28,472 nt of DNA, from positions 12,274,140 through 12,302,611 of the forward strand of contig NC_049986.1 in NCBI RefSeq assembly GCF_000003815.2, given 5' to 3'. Shown here in pieces: positions 9,349 to 20,298 of this stretch. Under the pieces are notes generated by a model. The model was not told where the DNA came from, did not search any database, and worked only from the letters and a program-made list of their open reading frames with translations. Made by a program: the position numbers and the translations under genes. Position 1 is the first letter of the stretch, and each line of letters begins with the position of its first letter. This stretch comes from Branchiostoma floridae. Taxonomy: Eukaryota; Chordata; Leptocardii; Amphioxiformes; Branchiostomatidae.

Positions 9349-12300
9349 AACGCGCGTGTCGAATACCTCCGCGCGCTTTGATGTGGTCAGGTCCTTGTCA
9401 CTGCGGTGACAGAAGCTAAAGCTCCTCTAAACACTACGTGTTGTCCAAATAATTTCAACGCAAAATGTAAAGCGTTTTTTGATTGAGGAATTTCACATCA
9501 AAGGACGATCGACAACCTTGCGTAACTGAATTTAATTGAACTCTACGCTGTTCAAAATGGCATTGCTTGTCTTCTTTTGCTGTATAAGATATTCTCAGAG
9601 TAGAAAATTGTGTATTTGTGACCAATTATTTTTTTCCATTTCGGAATTGAATATATAGATGGTAAAATCGTGATTGTTAGTTAGACTGAAACACGCGCAA
9701 CTATAACAATTGCGGTCAGATCGCGGTCAGAGAATTACAACGGAATTCGGAGACAGCGGCACTTTTATGTGTAGATCACCTAACCAATCGACACTGGTCA
9801 ACTACCTAGTACTCAAACCAAGGTACTTCAAGGCTATTACTTTGTTTCAAGGTTGGTTTCCAATCTGAGGTTAGATCAACCAATTTAAGGTTACGTTACC
9901 TAGCATATCAAAGACCACGTACCAGATATGACAAACATCGATTTGGTAGATTTTTAACTTGCATATATTATTCTGTATGGATATCCAACTAACCAATTCC
10001 TCTGGATTCATAGTATTTCTGTTCCCTCTTTGCTTTGTGTACAGACACACCGTTAGGAAAAATATCCTTCAGTGCGTACGCCACTTGTTGACACAGGTAG
10101 GAGTGCGGCCATCTCTAACCCATTGGATACTGAGAGTGTAATGTATGATCACAGCGGCTCCAGGATTGGGGTCTGTCCAAATATTTGCTTAGGAACGCTT
10201 CACGGTAAATGTACCGCTATCGTAAGAGCCCAGAGCTATCAAGTATGGAATTCCTAACGTGGTTTTGCATCGTTGAAATACCGGTGGACCTAATAGTCTG
10301 TTTTTCCAACGACTATGGTCAATTAGGTATCAACAGGCACGGAAAGGGCAACATAGTACTAACTCTTGTATGCTTGGGCCATGGTCTGGTTAGCAGAGCT
10401 ACACTCGAAGTTTATTTATTTATTTTTATTTGTTGTTCAGCAGTTCATGTTTATTGGTTAACTTCATGATAACTTTACATATTACACGTTTCAAAACGTA
10501 GAGCTTTTATTCTATATTTTGTTCAAAGGGGATGATATTTGTTGTGCTTATATTTGCGCTCATACATTTATTAAGAGTCTTGAATTTATACCTACAAGTT
10601 TTCCTTTTACCCTGTTGGCCTTCAATGGCCCATGCTGTGAAGAATGCTTACAAAGGCAGGAGTGGCTTCTATGACGTACTAACACGTCAGACGTTTCCTT
10701 CATTTCTGCTAAACATTGCAATGTGATAGGAACCTGAACGTTGTTGGAAAGACTCGTCCGTTGGGTGGGAGGGGGATCTGACATATTAACCCTAACATTA
10801 TTGTATTAGATTTGAAATGAAACATAGAGAAGATGGCAAATAAACTAAAGTAATAGGAAGCAAATTGAAGGAAAATGATATGAATCGTAATGTCGCAACT
10901 CGTTATGACTTGTGGTAGGAATAGTAAAATATGCTTCCCCCCCCCCCCGGGAAATTTTTGAATGGCACATCCCTGCCCATAGTAGTTCCCGTGCGTCAGA
11001 ACGACTCATATGTTGTGAAACCCTGTATACCAAGTACGTCCTTGTATTCTCATGTCTTATATCACGCATAGTACGGAGAGTCTCTACTTACTCTGACGCT
11101 TAAGTGGGCACAAATGGCATGGTGTGCTGAATAAAGACTTCAAACTTGACCCTCTTTCCGACTGTCAAAGGACATGAAATCTCATACACCACACCCCTCT
11201 CTCCCCATCTGATGAACAATATTTTTGTGCTCGGCCTTTCTTGGGTTGCTAATCTTCAATACAGGAGTTTGTAACTAGGCATCACGCACAAACCTTTGCA
11301 ATAACATAGTTTGCTTGGCGTCCTAACCTCCACTTATCTATGTTGTAAGTTGTATATGGTTTACGCTCTTGTCATCTGTAGTTTGAGCGCAAGCTGCTAG
11401 GTGACTTATAATAATTATCCTTTTACCAATACCGATACCACTTACAGATCTTCCCTGATATTGAATCAGTGCACATATGCCAAGGCCTTGTCCGAAAGAA
11501 GTCATAAACAAAATGCGGTAGTTTTAAAGTTATACCATTTTCAAAGCTAAGATGTAATCGTCAGTGAAAATTAGTAGTTGCTTATTAAAGTGGAGGCCAT
11601 AGGTGGAAAACAGCACCTCATATGAAGAATGACGCGATGCACATACGTTATACTGCACTCGACCGTACAAACATGAAATGGACAGCAAAGGGGGAGACAA
11701 ATTATGATGACCTTCCTGTGAGTTTTGCAGCATATTTAGTGTCATATGATAAACTCTATGTTTGCAGGTGATAGTTCTAAAACTTGAACAGCCTAACCTG
11801 GTCGACTTGATGAAGATTAAACAAAACAGGATGAAAATAGGATAAATATATAGTGTGCATCTCAAGCTTCTACCATCGGAGTCTACTGTCAGATGCTTTG
11901 ATGGAAGCTGCATTCGCAAATCACTGTGCGAACTTGTCTGTGAACACCACTCAGTAGTCAAGCTTAAGATTGTTATTCTGCCTAGTGCCTAGTACTTTTA
12001 ACCTTAAGTATGAGGTAAAGATAACAAAGGATTACGTACATGTAGAGCGGCCACTCCAGTTCAGTCACGGCGGCGGTACGTGGTCTAAACACGGCGGGTT
12101 GCCGCAGGTACGCCCGGCAGGTGCACTGTTGTACCGCACACTCCTATCCCAGCCAGCTGCACTGCCAGACAGAGCGTCTGTGTCCCTCTTTATGCACGTG
12201 TGAGAAAATCTGAGGAAACACAACCCCGGTCGGCTCGCGAGTCCTACCCTTCATCTCGTCTTGCGTGTCCACCTCGCTTTGTCTTCCCTCTCCCTTTTTG

Positions 12301-13315
12301 TTGACTGCTCCGAGGTTTTCCTTTCAGTGTGTGGAACACAAGAACTTGTGACAAGGGAAGGGGAGATGGCTTGAAAGCTGGGCGCCCCAACCCGCGATAA
12401 TGTAGGGAGATGTCTCCATAAAGAAGGTGCTTAGGACGTGAATGCTCTGCTGAGCGGAGGGGGAGAAAGAAAACAGTAAGGAGTTCATTTTCCCCTGGGA
12501 ACTTGCGCCGTGGTGCAGATTGTGATCGCACAAGTGGTGTGGGTTAGATGACTGTTTCAATTGCACAGCGTAATGTTACAAGAAACAAAACTAGACATAA
12601 AAGATTTGCCGCACTTCTTAATATCACCTGTGTCTTTTTGATATCAATGAGTAGAAGCTTCAAATCAACAGGTAACATGTACAGGTTCGGCATTGCTTTG
12701 GATTGAAAGGCCGTGAGCTCAAATCCCTGTCAAATACAATTTGCGGAATTGACGTGGTTTGCTGTCCTTCGAAGTTATATACATCTTTTAATTATCAGAC
12801 AGGTAGCGTTACATCTTGTTTCAGAGTTGTGTTTCACTTTGCCTTTAAACCAATCGGAAATTTGTAACCGTTTTGCAGGAAAGACAACTGAAATACGTGT
12901 ATTTTAAATCAAGGAAATGAAATAACATATATAAAGTTTTAAAGGGTAGAACACAGCAAACACCGAAAATATATAAAGGAATGCGTGTAGATCAAACAAA
13001 TTGCAAATATAGTCATATAAGTATTGTTCGTTGATACTGTCATATATGGACGTGCAGATGTATGATAGTATACTCCGACCACCCAGATAACAAAGATGAT
13101 AACATCGAAGCCCCTCTGATAGAGGAAACTAACACCTGTGATACCTGGCGAGTGTCGGAAGTGTTGGTTACGACTGGATAATGGTGGTGAGAAGTTAGCG
13201 GTACGCCCCAGAGCCGACTGATCCACCGACAGAACTCGATTATCACGCGCCGAGTCATCCGGCTTAAACCAGAATCTGGGTCATGCTATGGCAGCACCGG
13301 TTGTTCGTAGCTCTG
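9349..13315. other. Long intergenic stretch without a supportable gene
   Basis: Short AT-rich open frames occur on both strands, the longest 11530-11961 minus with 143 codons and no recognisable domain. Also seen are a poly-C run (10937-10948), an AATAAA at 11130 without a coding frame before it, and a GC-richer block at about 12040-12480 that could be regulatory. No tRNA, rRNA or known protein was found. Confidence 0.4.
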
Positions 13316-13571
13316 GTCGTAAACCTGTCGTACGACAATTGTCACCAGGGTCCGAACAATCTAGCCTAATTGTGACCAGACCCAACAACCTCGCCTGAGT
13401 ACCATCCTCCATAGTAACCGCTTGCTCAACCTTTTCGTTTGCTTAGTAGCTAATCCGTTGTTGGTAAGCGAAAGGATTGAGCATGGATTAAGCCAGCAGT
13501 CACTACGGAGGATGGTCCTCAGGCGAGGTTGTTGGGCCCTGGTCACAATTGTCGTACGACAGGTGTACGAC
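13316..13571. mobile_element. 256-bp foldback (MITE-like) element
   Basis: The ends are inverted copies of GTCGTAxACCTGTCGTACGA (13316 inward and 13571 inward). Complementarity continues inward through CCCAACAACCTCGCCTGAG and ACCATCCTCC to a small central loop near 13445-13462. The left arm carries an extra segment of about 30 bp, a local duplication of ATTGTxACCAG. No transposase is present and no clear target-site duplication was identified. Confidence 0.7.
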
Positions 13572-15359
13572 GGCAAACTGTAGGCACATTGGAGATAGTC
13601 GTGGACTTTTCACACACAATTAACCGTCCTTTGGTGGAAATGTTGGTCAAAGATTATTGTTGGCGTAAGCCTGTGGGTCTGTCAAAACCTTGCTGAAAAT
13701 CGTACCACAACCGTGATGGTGTTTTAGAAAGAGAACTATGTTCTACATCGTCTGAGAAATGACGACTTCTGACTTTATCCAATACGTGTAAGTCTTTCTC
13801 CATCTTTGTGTATATATTGAAAGTAAAGAACGTTACGAGATGAAATATATCGGGCACTTAAATGTAGAGATACCCGTAGACCACAGACACCGGGCATTCT
13901 CGTCCTTTTCCGATGTATCAAGTACGTCGATGAAAGCCATTGCAACTATACGGTAAACGAGTCAACAGAAGCATAGAATCAAGTACCCTACCCTACACGT
14001 ATACACCATAAGTATATAAGGCAGACAATGTGTATATTACGCGTAGTTGCATGTTCATATTACACACTGTGAAAGTGGTCTTGCACATTTGTACCTTACA
14101 GTTACACAGGGCAAGCCAATGGCATTTCGTTCTTCCGCGGTACGTGTTCCGCTGCACCACTCCCCCTTGCGATTTAATTGTGATGCGCAGCTTTTTTCTA
14201 CAGCCTCGCTTGTAATGTGAAATCGTAACAAACTTTTCACCAAAGGCGAGCGAGATTCAGGATTCCTATGTCCATCCAGATCTATCCGTAATGTTGGTTT
14301 GATTAAATTGTGTATTCGGATACACCTATCTCGTCCCTGCTCATCCCTAAACAAACAATATCTTATACAAATGTACAGATTCTACCCTTTTTGCAGCATT
14401 CTTATGATAGATAGTTAAAACTGTCTTCACAACATTTCAGTTCCTAGAAAGAATGCACAGGGAATAAGTTCAACGCCAAAGCGAGAACAGACAGGAGAAG
14501 ATGAACAGACAGGAGTACGTCAACCAGGCGATGATATTTTTATCCGATGACTCATCATCACAAAAGGTCTATTTGGTTTCACTATCTCTTCGTAGATACC
14601 CTTTATCATCTCCACTGAAGTGTGTAACAATGATCCACTCACCCATGACAAGCATCGAATCACATTCATATTTTGCCGACACAAAAAAAAAAATCTTTTC
14701 TACCCTGACAAGACAACGGGATCAGACGGCAATTTTCCACCAGGTGAGACGGAAGCCTGACTAGAATAGCGCTCCTAGCGGCCGGCCCTACAGTTGCCGC
14801 CACCTAGACAGGAGGTCATTAACCCCAGCCAATGACAGATTGTGTAAACATAGGCTAGGTGAGACGGTATGTACAAGTACAACCTTTTTAGTAGAAGTAG
14901 CTTGTACGTCAACAAAACGGATACGTTTGGAAAAACGTATTCAAATGTTCGTCTGTTCCCGTTGTTTTGTCTGGCAGTAAGGAAGAACAAAACAGTTGTG
15001 TCGTTAGAAATCTGGAAAAGAAGACGCGAATGTGCTTCGATGCTTGCTTATCATGGGTGAGTGAACCATTGTTACACACTCCAGTGGAGATGAAAAATAG
15101 GTATCTACAAAGTGATAGTGAAACCAAGTGAACCTTCCGGTCGATCTCTGCTAACTGTTATGATGAGTCATCCGCGGATAAAGATAGATTCATAAGACGG
15201 CGGTGCTCTTATGACACAGTTTGACGATAAGACAACAGCTCGCGAAATTCATATTCTGTGATATTACAACACTGTGCTCACGAACATGTCTTTACTGTGT
15301 TACAAAATCATCTTTCAATCTCTCCTTGTAAAAACGAGCAGTATTGGTTCACCCTCATG
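13572..15359. other. Intergenic, no gene seen
   Basis: No protein-like frame. Minor features are a close direct repeat of GAACAGACAGGAG (14485 and 14501) and a TGATGAGTCATC AP-1/CRE-like site near 15161, about 220 bp upstream of the next promoter. Confidence 0.4.
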
Positions 15360-15389
15360 TTGAAATGGTACGACCCATGTGTATAAAGG
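15360..15389 (+). promoter_or_regulatory. Core promoter of first DUF4832-type gene (shared motif plus TATA)
   Basis: TTGAAATGGTACGACCCA begins at 15360 and runs into a TATA box, GTATAAAGG (15381-15389), about 100 bp before the start codon. Almost the same motif, TTGAAATGGAACGACCCA, lies in front of the second gene at 27825, although most other sequence between the two promoters does not align. It is therefore a good candidate for a family-specific regulatory site. Confidence 0.6.
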
Positions 15390-15481
15390 CACAGGAACTG
15401 GGGAAGGGCTTCAGGAGTAGCATTGACCGGAGACAGTTCGGTCAGTTTACAATACTGTTTCCTTGGAACCAAACTGTCATC

Positions 15482-15545
15482 ATGAAATCTTCACTGTTAT
15501 CATTGTTAGCTGCGTTAGTCATAGTCACTGCTGTGGATGCATATG
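15482..15545 (+). CDS. Unit 1, exon 1: signal peptide of secreted Cys-rich DUF4874/DUF4832-type protein
   Basis: The ATG at 15482 opens a 21-codon exon: a short MKSS start, a hydrophobic core (LLSLLAALVIV) and a small-residue end VDA that suits signal-peptidase cleavage. The exon ends at a consensus donor, G|GTGAGT, in phase 1. The equivalent exon of the next unit (27983-28046) has the same length and phase but a different sequence. The product should enter the secretory pathway. The upstream TATA box at 15381 and lack of another ATG support this start. Confidence 0.8.
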
Positions 15546-15746
15546 GTGAGTACATTATTAAGATATAAGATATTAAGAATGTTGCATTGACCGGAAGGAA
15601 TACTTGTAATTTGTTACTCCTTCACTCTCTTCGATGCTTTTACTGTATCTGTAGAACAACCCGATGATTCTTTATGAAACACAATCTTAAGATGGAGTCG
15701 TTAACAGCGAAGAAGAAGTTTGTGACATTGTTGTAGAGGTATTTGT

Positions 15747-15957
15747 TAGGCCTACGTCACATTTCCTACCGGGGACCCACCCGGGCTGTTTGCGGAAACG
15801 AAAAATTAAAGTTTACGCCAATAAATATGCACAAGGCATGTTGTCGAATTATCTTTGGTTCGTTTTGTGTTTATGCTGTCTTTTCATCATATCATATTTT
15901 TTGTTCCCTAAAACCGCCCGGCCGGGCCCCTTTGCGGAAATGTGACGTTAGCCTTAA
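15747..15957. mobile_element. MITE, copy 1 (intron 1)
   Basis: About 211 bp bounded by inverted ends resembling TAAGGCTAACGTCACATTTC, followed by a CCCGGCCGGGC-containing palindromic segment and GGAAACGAAAA. Two more copies lie at 20299-20504 and 20951-21151. It has no coding capacity. Confidence 0.75.
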
Positions 15958-15983
15958 ACGTATTATCATTTGTTTCTGTCCAG

Positions 15984-16143
15984 TTGACGAGTACACGGAC
16001 ACGCTGACGGGTTGCCAGTGCTGGTTCGACAGTTCTCGGTGGGACTGCGCGTGTTGCCGGCCGGGCGGCTGTCAGTGCTGGGTCCCCCAGCCTCACCGCT
16101 GTATCCCGTGCGGCACCAACTGCGGCGACTACCCTTCATGTAG
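15984..16143 (+). CDS. Unit 1, exon 2: 11-cysteine domain with duplicated GCQCW motif
   Basis: A 160-bp exon (acceptor CTGTCCAG, donor TGTAG|GTATAC) encoding residues 22-75. Eleven cysteines lie at about 32, 34, 43, 45, 46, 51, 53, 61, 64, 68 and 74. Two halves both start GCQCW and end CxC or CxxC (GCQCWFDSSRWDCACC; GCQCWVPQPHRCIPC), which suggests an internal duplication. I know no named domain with this pattern. After the signal peptide it is probably an extracellular disulfide-rich module. It is one base different from the exon at 28245-28404. The donor at 16144 was chosen over TCAT|GTAGGT because phase 2 is needed to keep the next exon open. Confidence 0.8.
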
Positions 16144-17509
16144 GTATACGTAGAACTTTCTACATCGTAGCTCTAAGCGTTGGTCATTTTGTGCAGTATG
16201 CTTGTTTTCAAGTGAGGATGTTCATTAGCAAACAGATTTTGATACATTCTATACAAACGCTTTGCTATGTCTTGTTACTACATAATAAACTGTAAAGATA
16301 TAGCGTAACCTGGACATCATCGTAGACTTATGACAGTACCTGTACATGTATATTAAAACGTACTGAATGGGGGGGGGGGGATATCACAGGTGTAAGGGCT
16401 CCCACCAATACCTGGTCAAAGTACTTGTATGAATTCCTGATTGCAACATGATTAAGATCACTCGCAGCCACATTATTTGTTCCTTACAAATCAAATGGTA
16501 TAAAAGATATCTTTAGAGACAAACATGTATTATCTTGGTATCATAAACGTCTTGGTATACGCCATGAAAAATTACGTAAAAAGACCACAGATAGCGTTAA
16601 CATTATGAAATAGCACAAAAGGATATCCTGAAGAGCATCTGAGACATCTGCTTAGGACAAAATCATGAACTCAAATACATGTACATGAACTTCACAAGAG
16701 AAAGACGTATGCGGTATGGGAACGTTTTCTTGTGCCCTGTAGTTCCCTGGGCAGTAGACAATGGTGTTGAGCATCACGTGGCCAGTTCGTGTCACCAGTG
16801 CGTGTGGACTGTCATGTCCATGTTCCAGTCCGTTTCCATCCCAACAGGGTAGGTCTACGTGTACTGTTGAAGAAAAAGCGATTAATCTTGGATGACAAAG
16901 AAAGGCAAATACTTTTCAACAATGTACAGTACTTGCTTAAAGGCAACCTAAGCAATATCACATTGTTAAAAGTGGAAATATTCTGAATAAGGCAGTCTGT
17001 ATGATAATGACATCTAATGCACTATTTTAATACATTTAGATCATTATTTCATAAATCGAGCCGTTAAAAACAGCGCGGGAATGAGTTGCACAAGGATTCC
17101 AGATCAAGTCCTAATTTTTTTTTTGGGGGGGGGGGGGTACAATAATAAGGAATATCCTCGTGCAACTTGTCTCTGGGCTGTTTTCAACTGCTCAAAGTAT
17201 CAAATTATTATGTAAATGTGAGAATACAGTGCAGTAGATGTCAATATCATGCAGATTGCCTTATTCAGAATATTTCCACTTTGACACTGTAATATTGCTT
17301 AGGTTGCCTTTATAAACGCCGTGGATATATTCTCCATACTGCTAAGTCTGTGACAATGGGGTTGTATCGAGACACTTGTAATCGTACATGCAATTGTACT
17401 CATATTCAGAAGATTATAATGGAAAGATAGCCATACCACGTGGGCTAACAGCCAAAGAAAACAAGTATCTGGCAATGTTTGAATGATGTGTCACGTTCTT
17501 TGTTTTCAG
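16144..17509 (+). other. Intron 2 of unit 1
   Basis: Its first 68 bases are identical to the start of intron 2 in the second gene (28405 to window end). It also holds a poly-G run (16369-16380) and the 373-bp foldback at 16939-17311. No coding frame of note. Confidence 0.6.
16939..17311. mobile_element. 373-bp foldback element with long terminal inverted repeats
   Basis: The left arm begins AAAGGCAACCTAAGCAATAT and the right arm ends with its complement. The arms pair for about 165 bases with scattered mismatches (for example GTGGAAATATTCTGAATAAG and, further in, AAAACAGC and GAGTTGCACAAGGAT). A T10-G13 run sits at the centre (17115-17137). No transposase is present. It would form a strong hairpin in the intron 2 transcript. 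Confidence 0.8.
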
Positions 17510-17615
17510 TTTCGTGACCAAAACCTACAGCCCCTCCGATGAGGACCTGATTAACCCTGAACGAGGCTGGTGGAAATTTAAGGCTACCAAAGCCTCGGAC
17601 TACACCGTCCTACCG
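17510..17615 (+). CDS. Unit 1, exon 3: start of the DUF4874-like domain (NPERGWW)
   Basis: A 106-bp exon (acceptor TTGTTTTCAG, donor CCG|GTAATT) reading in from phase 2 and out in phase 0. It encodes FVTKTYSPSDEDLINPERGW with WKFKATKASDYTVLP after it. NPERG followed by aromatics is the hallmark of the N terminus of the DUF4874/DUF4832 family, predicted secreted glycoside-hydrolase-like proteins. No second copy of this exon is visible in the window. Confidence 0.8.
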
Positions 17616-17932
17616 GTAATTGTTTACTAGATACATGTATGGCTATAATGTGTGATCGCTATAATTTTCCTTTCTTAGGGAAGTGAAGAAACAATATGAA
17701 TCACCACAAGGTCTTAATAAAATGAAGGCAAAACAACAATGGATACGTAACCTAACAAACACGTGACTCCTGTAGTGGGTCAAAGTTCAAATGAAGTTTG
17801 TACCGTCCCCCGTCTCTGCTTAAAACAATGACATGGCTGCATTTCGTAGATAGGCTGAAATCACGTTAAATCAGTTGTGCAGCTGGGCCAAACGCGCTAA
17901 CCGTTTCGAAACGCCATCAGTGTTAAGAAAAT

Positions 17933-18055
17933 ATAGTTTTATTGCACAACAATTGTACGGGGTACAAAGTATGGCATCTACATAACTACAGTTCTATAAC
18001 TTAACGCTTATCTAACTAATACAGAAGTTGTAGTATGGGATAAGTTTCTTACAGT
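17933..18055 (-). mobile_element. 5'-truncated LINE 3' UTR, inverted second copy
   Basis: The reverse complement matches the 3' UTR of the element at 4239-4657 nearly base for base, from GTAAGAAACTTATCCCATAC to TTGTTGTGCAATAAA, with a few substitutions and a short deletion. It is truncated after the ORF, as is typical of LINE insertions. It lies in intron 3. Confidence 0.8.
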
Positions 18056-18065
18056 TACATGCTAC

Positions 18066-18347
18066 GGCTTAGGTCCAAAATGCACCCTTGCCCGTCAGGG
18101 ATGTAGCCCCGGTCGGGCTCCGTAGCCACAAAATTAATGTGTCCGGGTGGACTGCCGGATACCGGGGGTACCCCTCGGTGTTCCCCGTGGGTAGGTCTTT
18201 TTGCTACCAAGTCCAGTTCATTTTAAGTTCGACTTAAATTCAACCCGGTGCCCGGCAGGGCCCAGAAATACCGAGAGGTCACGTAGGGGTTACGCCTGAA
18301 ACCGCAAAAACAGTCCGGGTGAACTGTTTTTAATTGGGACCTAAGCC
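18066..18347. mobile_element. Putative 282-bp MITE in intron 3
   Basis: Bounded by inverted GGCTTAGGTCC (18066-18076) and GGACCTAAGCC (18337-18347). GTCCGGGTGRACTG-like segments recur inside. It has higher GC than the surrounding intron and no coding capacity. The short terminal repeat makes this less certain than the other elements. Confidence 0.4.
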
Positions 18348-18374
18348 TAAAATATTGTGTAATATCGTTGTTAG

Positions 18375-18557
18375 GTTTCCCGGCTTCAGACGTTCAGGAG
18401 TGAGGGCCACACGCTTATCTTCCGGTACTACGTGCTGGACCTGTTCGTCCACTCGGACATCAGCGCCTCCTTCCTGACTAACCTGCAGGATGACCTGGAG
18501 AACGCCCGGGTGGCGGGAGTCAAGATCATCCCCCGCTTCTGTTACACGCTGACAGCG
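18375..18557 (+). CDS. Unit 1, exon 4: DUF4874-like barrel segment
   Basis: A 183-bp, phase 0-0 exon (acceptor TCGTTGTTAG, donor GCG|GTAAGT) encoding 61 residues that include GHTLIFRYYVLDLFVHSDIS and VAGVKIIPRFCYT. The LIFRYYVLDLF strand and the KIIPRF strand look like alternating strands of a TIM barrel, as predicted for DUF4874. Copy 4' at 20035-20217 shares a nearly identical core but differs at both ends (start VSRLQTFRSEG versus VSQLRRYRSEG; end TLTA versus TETS). Confidence 0.85.
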
Positions 18558-18883
18558 GTAAGTAGTCGTTCTTCATAATTGATATTACATGCAATATCAC
18601 ACGCCCCACGGTTTGAAACAAGGAATTTAAGATATCATAACTCCGTTAAATATCACAGTTTTTTTTGTAAATTGCTTGACATAACATAGCACAACCATGC
18701 CCAATTCACACATCATATTGCTTCTAATCTTGGGCACATGCCAACCTCGGGTTCCTGACTTTGTGCCAACGTTCACTTCCTGTAGGCCAGTGGAACCTTC
18801 GCATCCTGCCAGTCTCCGGTTACAACTCAGCCTGGGAACAAATTTAGACCGGGGTCATCGGAAGCAAACGTGAACACACACTA

Positions 18884-18923
18884 AAACAAACAAACAAACA
18901 GACAGACAAACAAACAGACAGAC
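18884..18923 (+). repeat. (AAAC/AGAC)n microsatellite
   Basis: Imperfect tetranucleotide run of AAAC and AGAC units in intron 4. Confidence 0.9.
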
Positions 18924-18976
18924 CGAAAGCGACAATAAAAAATATTCCTTTTCTTCAATGCCATGTTACGTGTCAG

Positions 18977-19097
18977 GGGGAATCTACTGACGCCCCATTG
19001 ACCCAAGCACTACGTCACGTGGCCCAACTGAAGCCGTATCTCCAGGCCAATGGTGACGTCATCGCAGTGGTACAGGCAGGCTTCATCGGGACATGGG
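18977..19097 (+). CDS. Unit 1, exon 5: barrel segment ending at GTWG
   Basis: A 121-bp exon (acceptor ACGTGTCAG, donor GG|GTAGGG), phase 0 in and 1 out. It encodes GESTDAPLTQALRHVAQLKP, then YLQANGDVIAVVQAGFIGTW and a split G codon. The AVVQAGFIGTWG strand is followed in the family by EW, so its expected partner is a GEW-starting exon such as 21392-21521. The next exon in the assembly (4', phase 0) cannot follow it in frame. Confidence 0.85.
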
Positions 19098-20034
19098 GTA
19101 GGGTACATCATGCTTGAATAACATGATATCATACTTAGGATATGTTATCATCACATCCCTTTAGATCATTGTAAACCATTGGTTGAAATCATGCTTGCTG
19201 CCCAACCCCCGTAATGCGAGGTTACAGTTGAATAAATGGGCCCCGCCTGGTACTATAGAGGTTGACCCCTACAGTGGCCTCTTGGAACACCCTGTGACTA
19301 CCTGGTCAATTTTTATTTTATTTTAACTCTAAGTTAAAATCAATCCCGGGACCNNNNNNNNNNNNNNNNNNNNNNNNNNNNNNNNNNNNNNNNNNNNNNN
19401 NNNNNNNNNNNNNNNNNNNNNNNNNNNNNNNNNNNNNNNNNNNNNNNNNNNNNATGGCAGAGTTCCCCCCCTTCCCGCCAGGGTCATGCCTCCTCGTAAT
19501 TTAGAGCTCGCAGACTCGTCGTCCGATCGATTTTCGCTACATGTGACGGGGGTATATGCAGTGCCTTAGTCATGAGGACTTCTTGAACCTTCGCAGGCCC
19601 ATAATTCTGATTTTGTCAGCGTATCTTTAACTCAAAATGCTTTTCTTGTGTACTGTGGATTGTGGACAGTTTTTTTTTTTACTCAAACAGTGATATTAAG
19701 GAGAACGTGGCTTGTGGATCTGGCCTCAGAGTTCGAAAATAACTTAATTCGGATTTCCGTCCTTGCAAAAATTAAATGGAGAAATACAAATCAGCCAAGG
19801 GGTGCCCAAGTGTTCACAGGAATTTTATGGAATTCAGGGAGCTTTACGGAATACATACGAATCTTATACAATTCATACGATCCACTTTTTACGGACTCAT
19901 TCTGGTTTTACTATTATAGTAAGGAACCTATGCATTCCGTAGAATGCATATGTTTCTTAGTAGTGAATCGTATGGATTCCGTAGAGTTTAGAAATATATA
20001 TAATATATATATTCTGAAATATATTTCCCGCCAG
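19098..20034 (+). other. Noncoding sequence around gap 1
   Basis: No exon is recognisable. An inverted pair, CTTTACGGAATACATACGAATC (19842-19863) and GAATCGTATGGATTCCGTAGAG (19965-19986), with CATTCCGTAGAATG between, forms a small foldback. A run of AT dinucleotides precedes exon 4'. Confidence 0.5.
19354..19453. other. Assembly gap 1 (100 N)
   Basis: Exactly 100 N, probably a placeholder of unknown real size. Duplicated exon pairs 4-5 and 4'-5' lie on either side. Confidence 1.
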
Positions 20035-20217
20035 GTCTCTCAGCTAAGGCGATACAGGAGTGAGGGACACACCCTTATCTTCCGGTACTACGTGCTGGAC
20101 CTGTTCGTCCACTCGGACATCAGCGCCTCCTTCCTGACCAACCTGCAGGATGACCTGGAGAACGCCCGGGTGGCGGGAGTCAAGATCATCCCCCGCTTCT
20201 GCTACACCGAGACATCG
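20035..20217 (+). CDS. Exon 4' : second copy of the DUF4874-like barrel exon
   Basis: A 183-bp, phase 0-0 exon (acceptor TCCCGCCAG, donor TCG|GTACGT). Residues include GHTLIFRYYVLDLFVHSDIS and VAGVKIIPRFCYTETS. Its central part matches exon 4 almost base for base, whereas its first 24 bases, last 12 bases and both flanking introns are different. It can follow exon 3 in frame but not exon 5, so it is either an alternative to exon 4 or part of another gene. Confidence 0.85.
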
Positions 20218-20298
20218 GTACGTGTATCTTTATTTTGTTTGTTTGCAAGAAAAAGAAGAAGGAGAATGGCCTCAATTACAGGTCTGAGTACCCCAAGT

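Noticed and set aside
11530-11961. 143-codon minus-strand open frame
   Set aside because: No domain, no splice context, AT-rich low-complexity protein; the length is unremarkable for a 28-kb six-frame scan.
16138-16145. Alternative donor TCAT|GTAGGT for exon 2
   Set aside because: It would leave phase 1, and exon 3 would then be read out of the NPERGWW frame; AG|GTATAC gives the correct phase.
18375-20217. Exons 4 and 4' as two haplotypes of one exon
   Set aside because: Flanking introns do not align and exon ends differ at several amino acids, too much for alleles; kept only as a residual possibility for the gap-flanking contigs.
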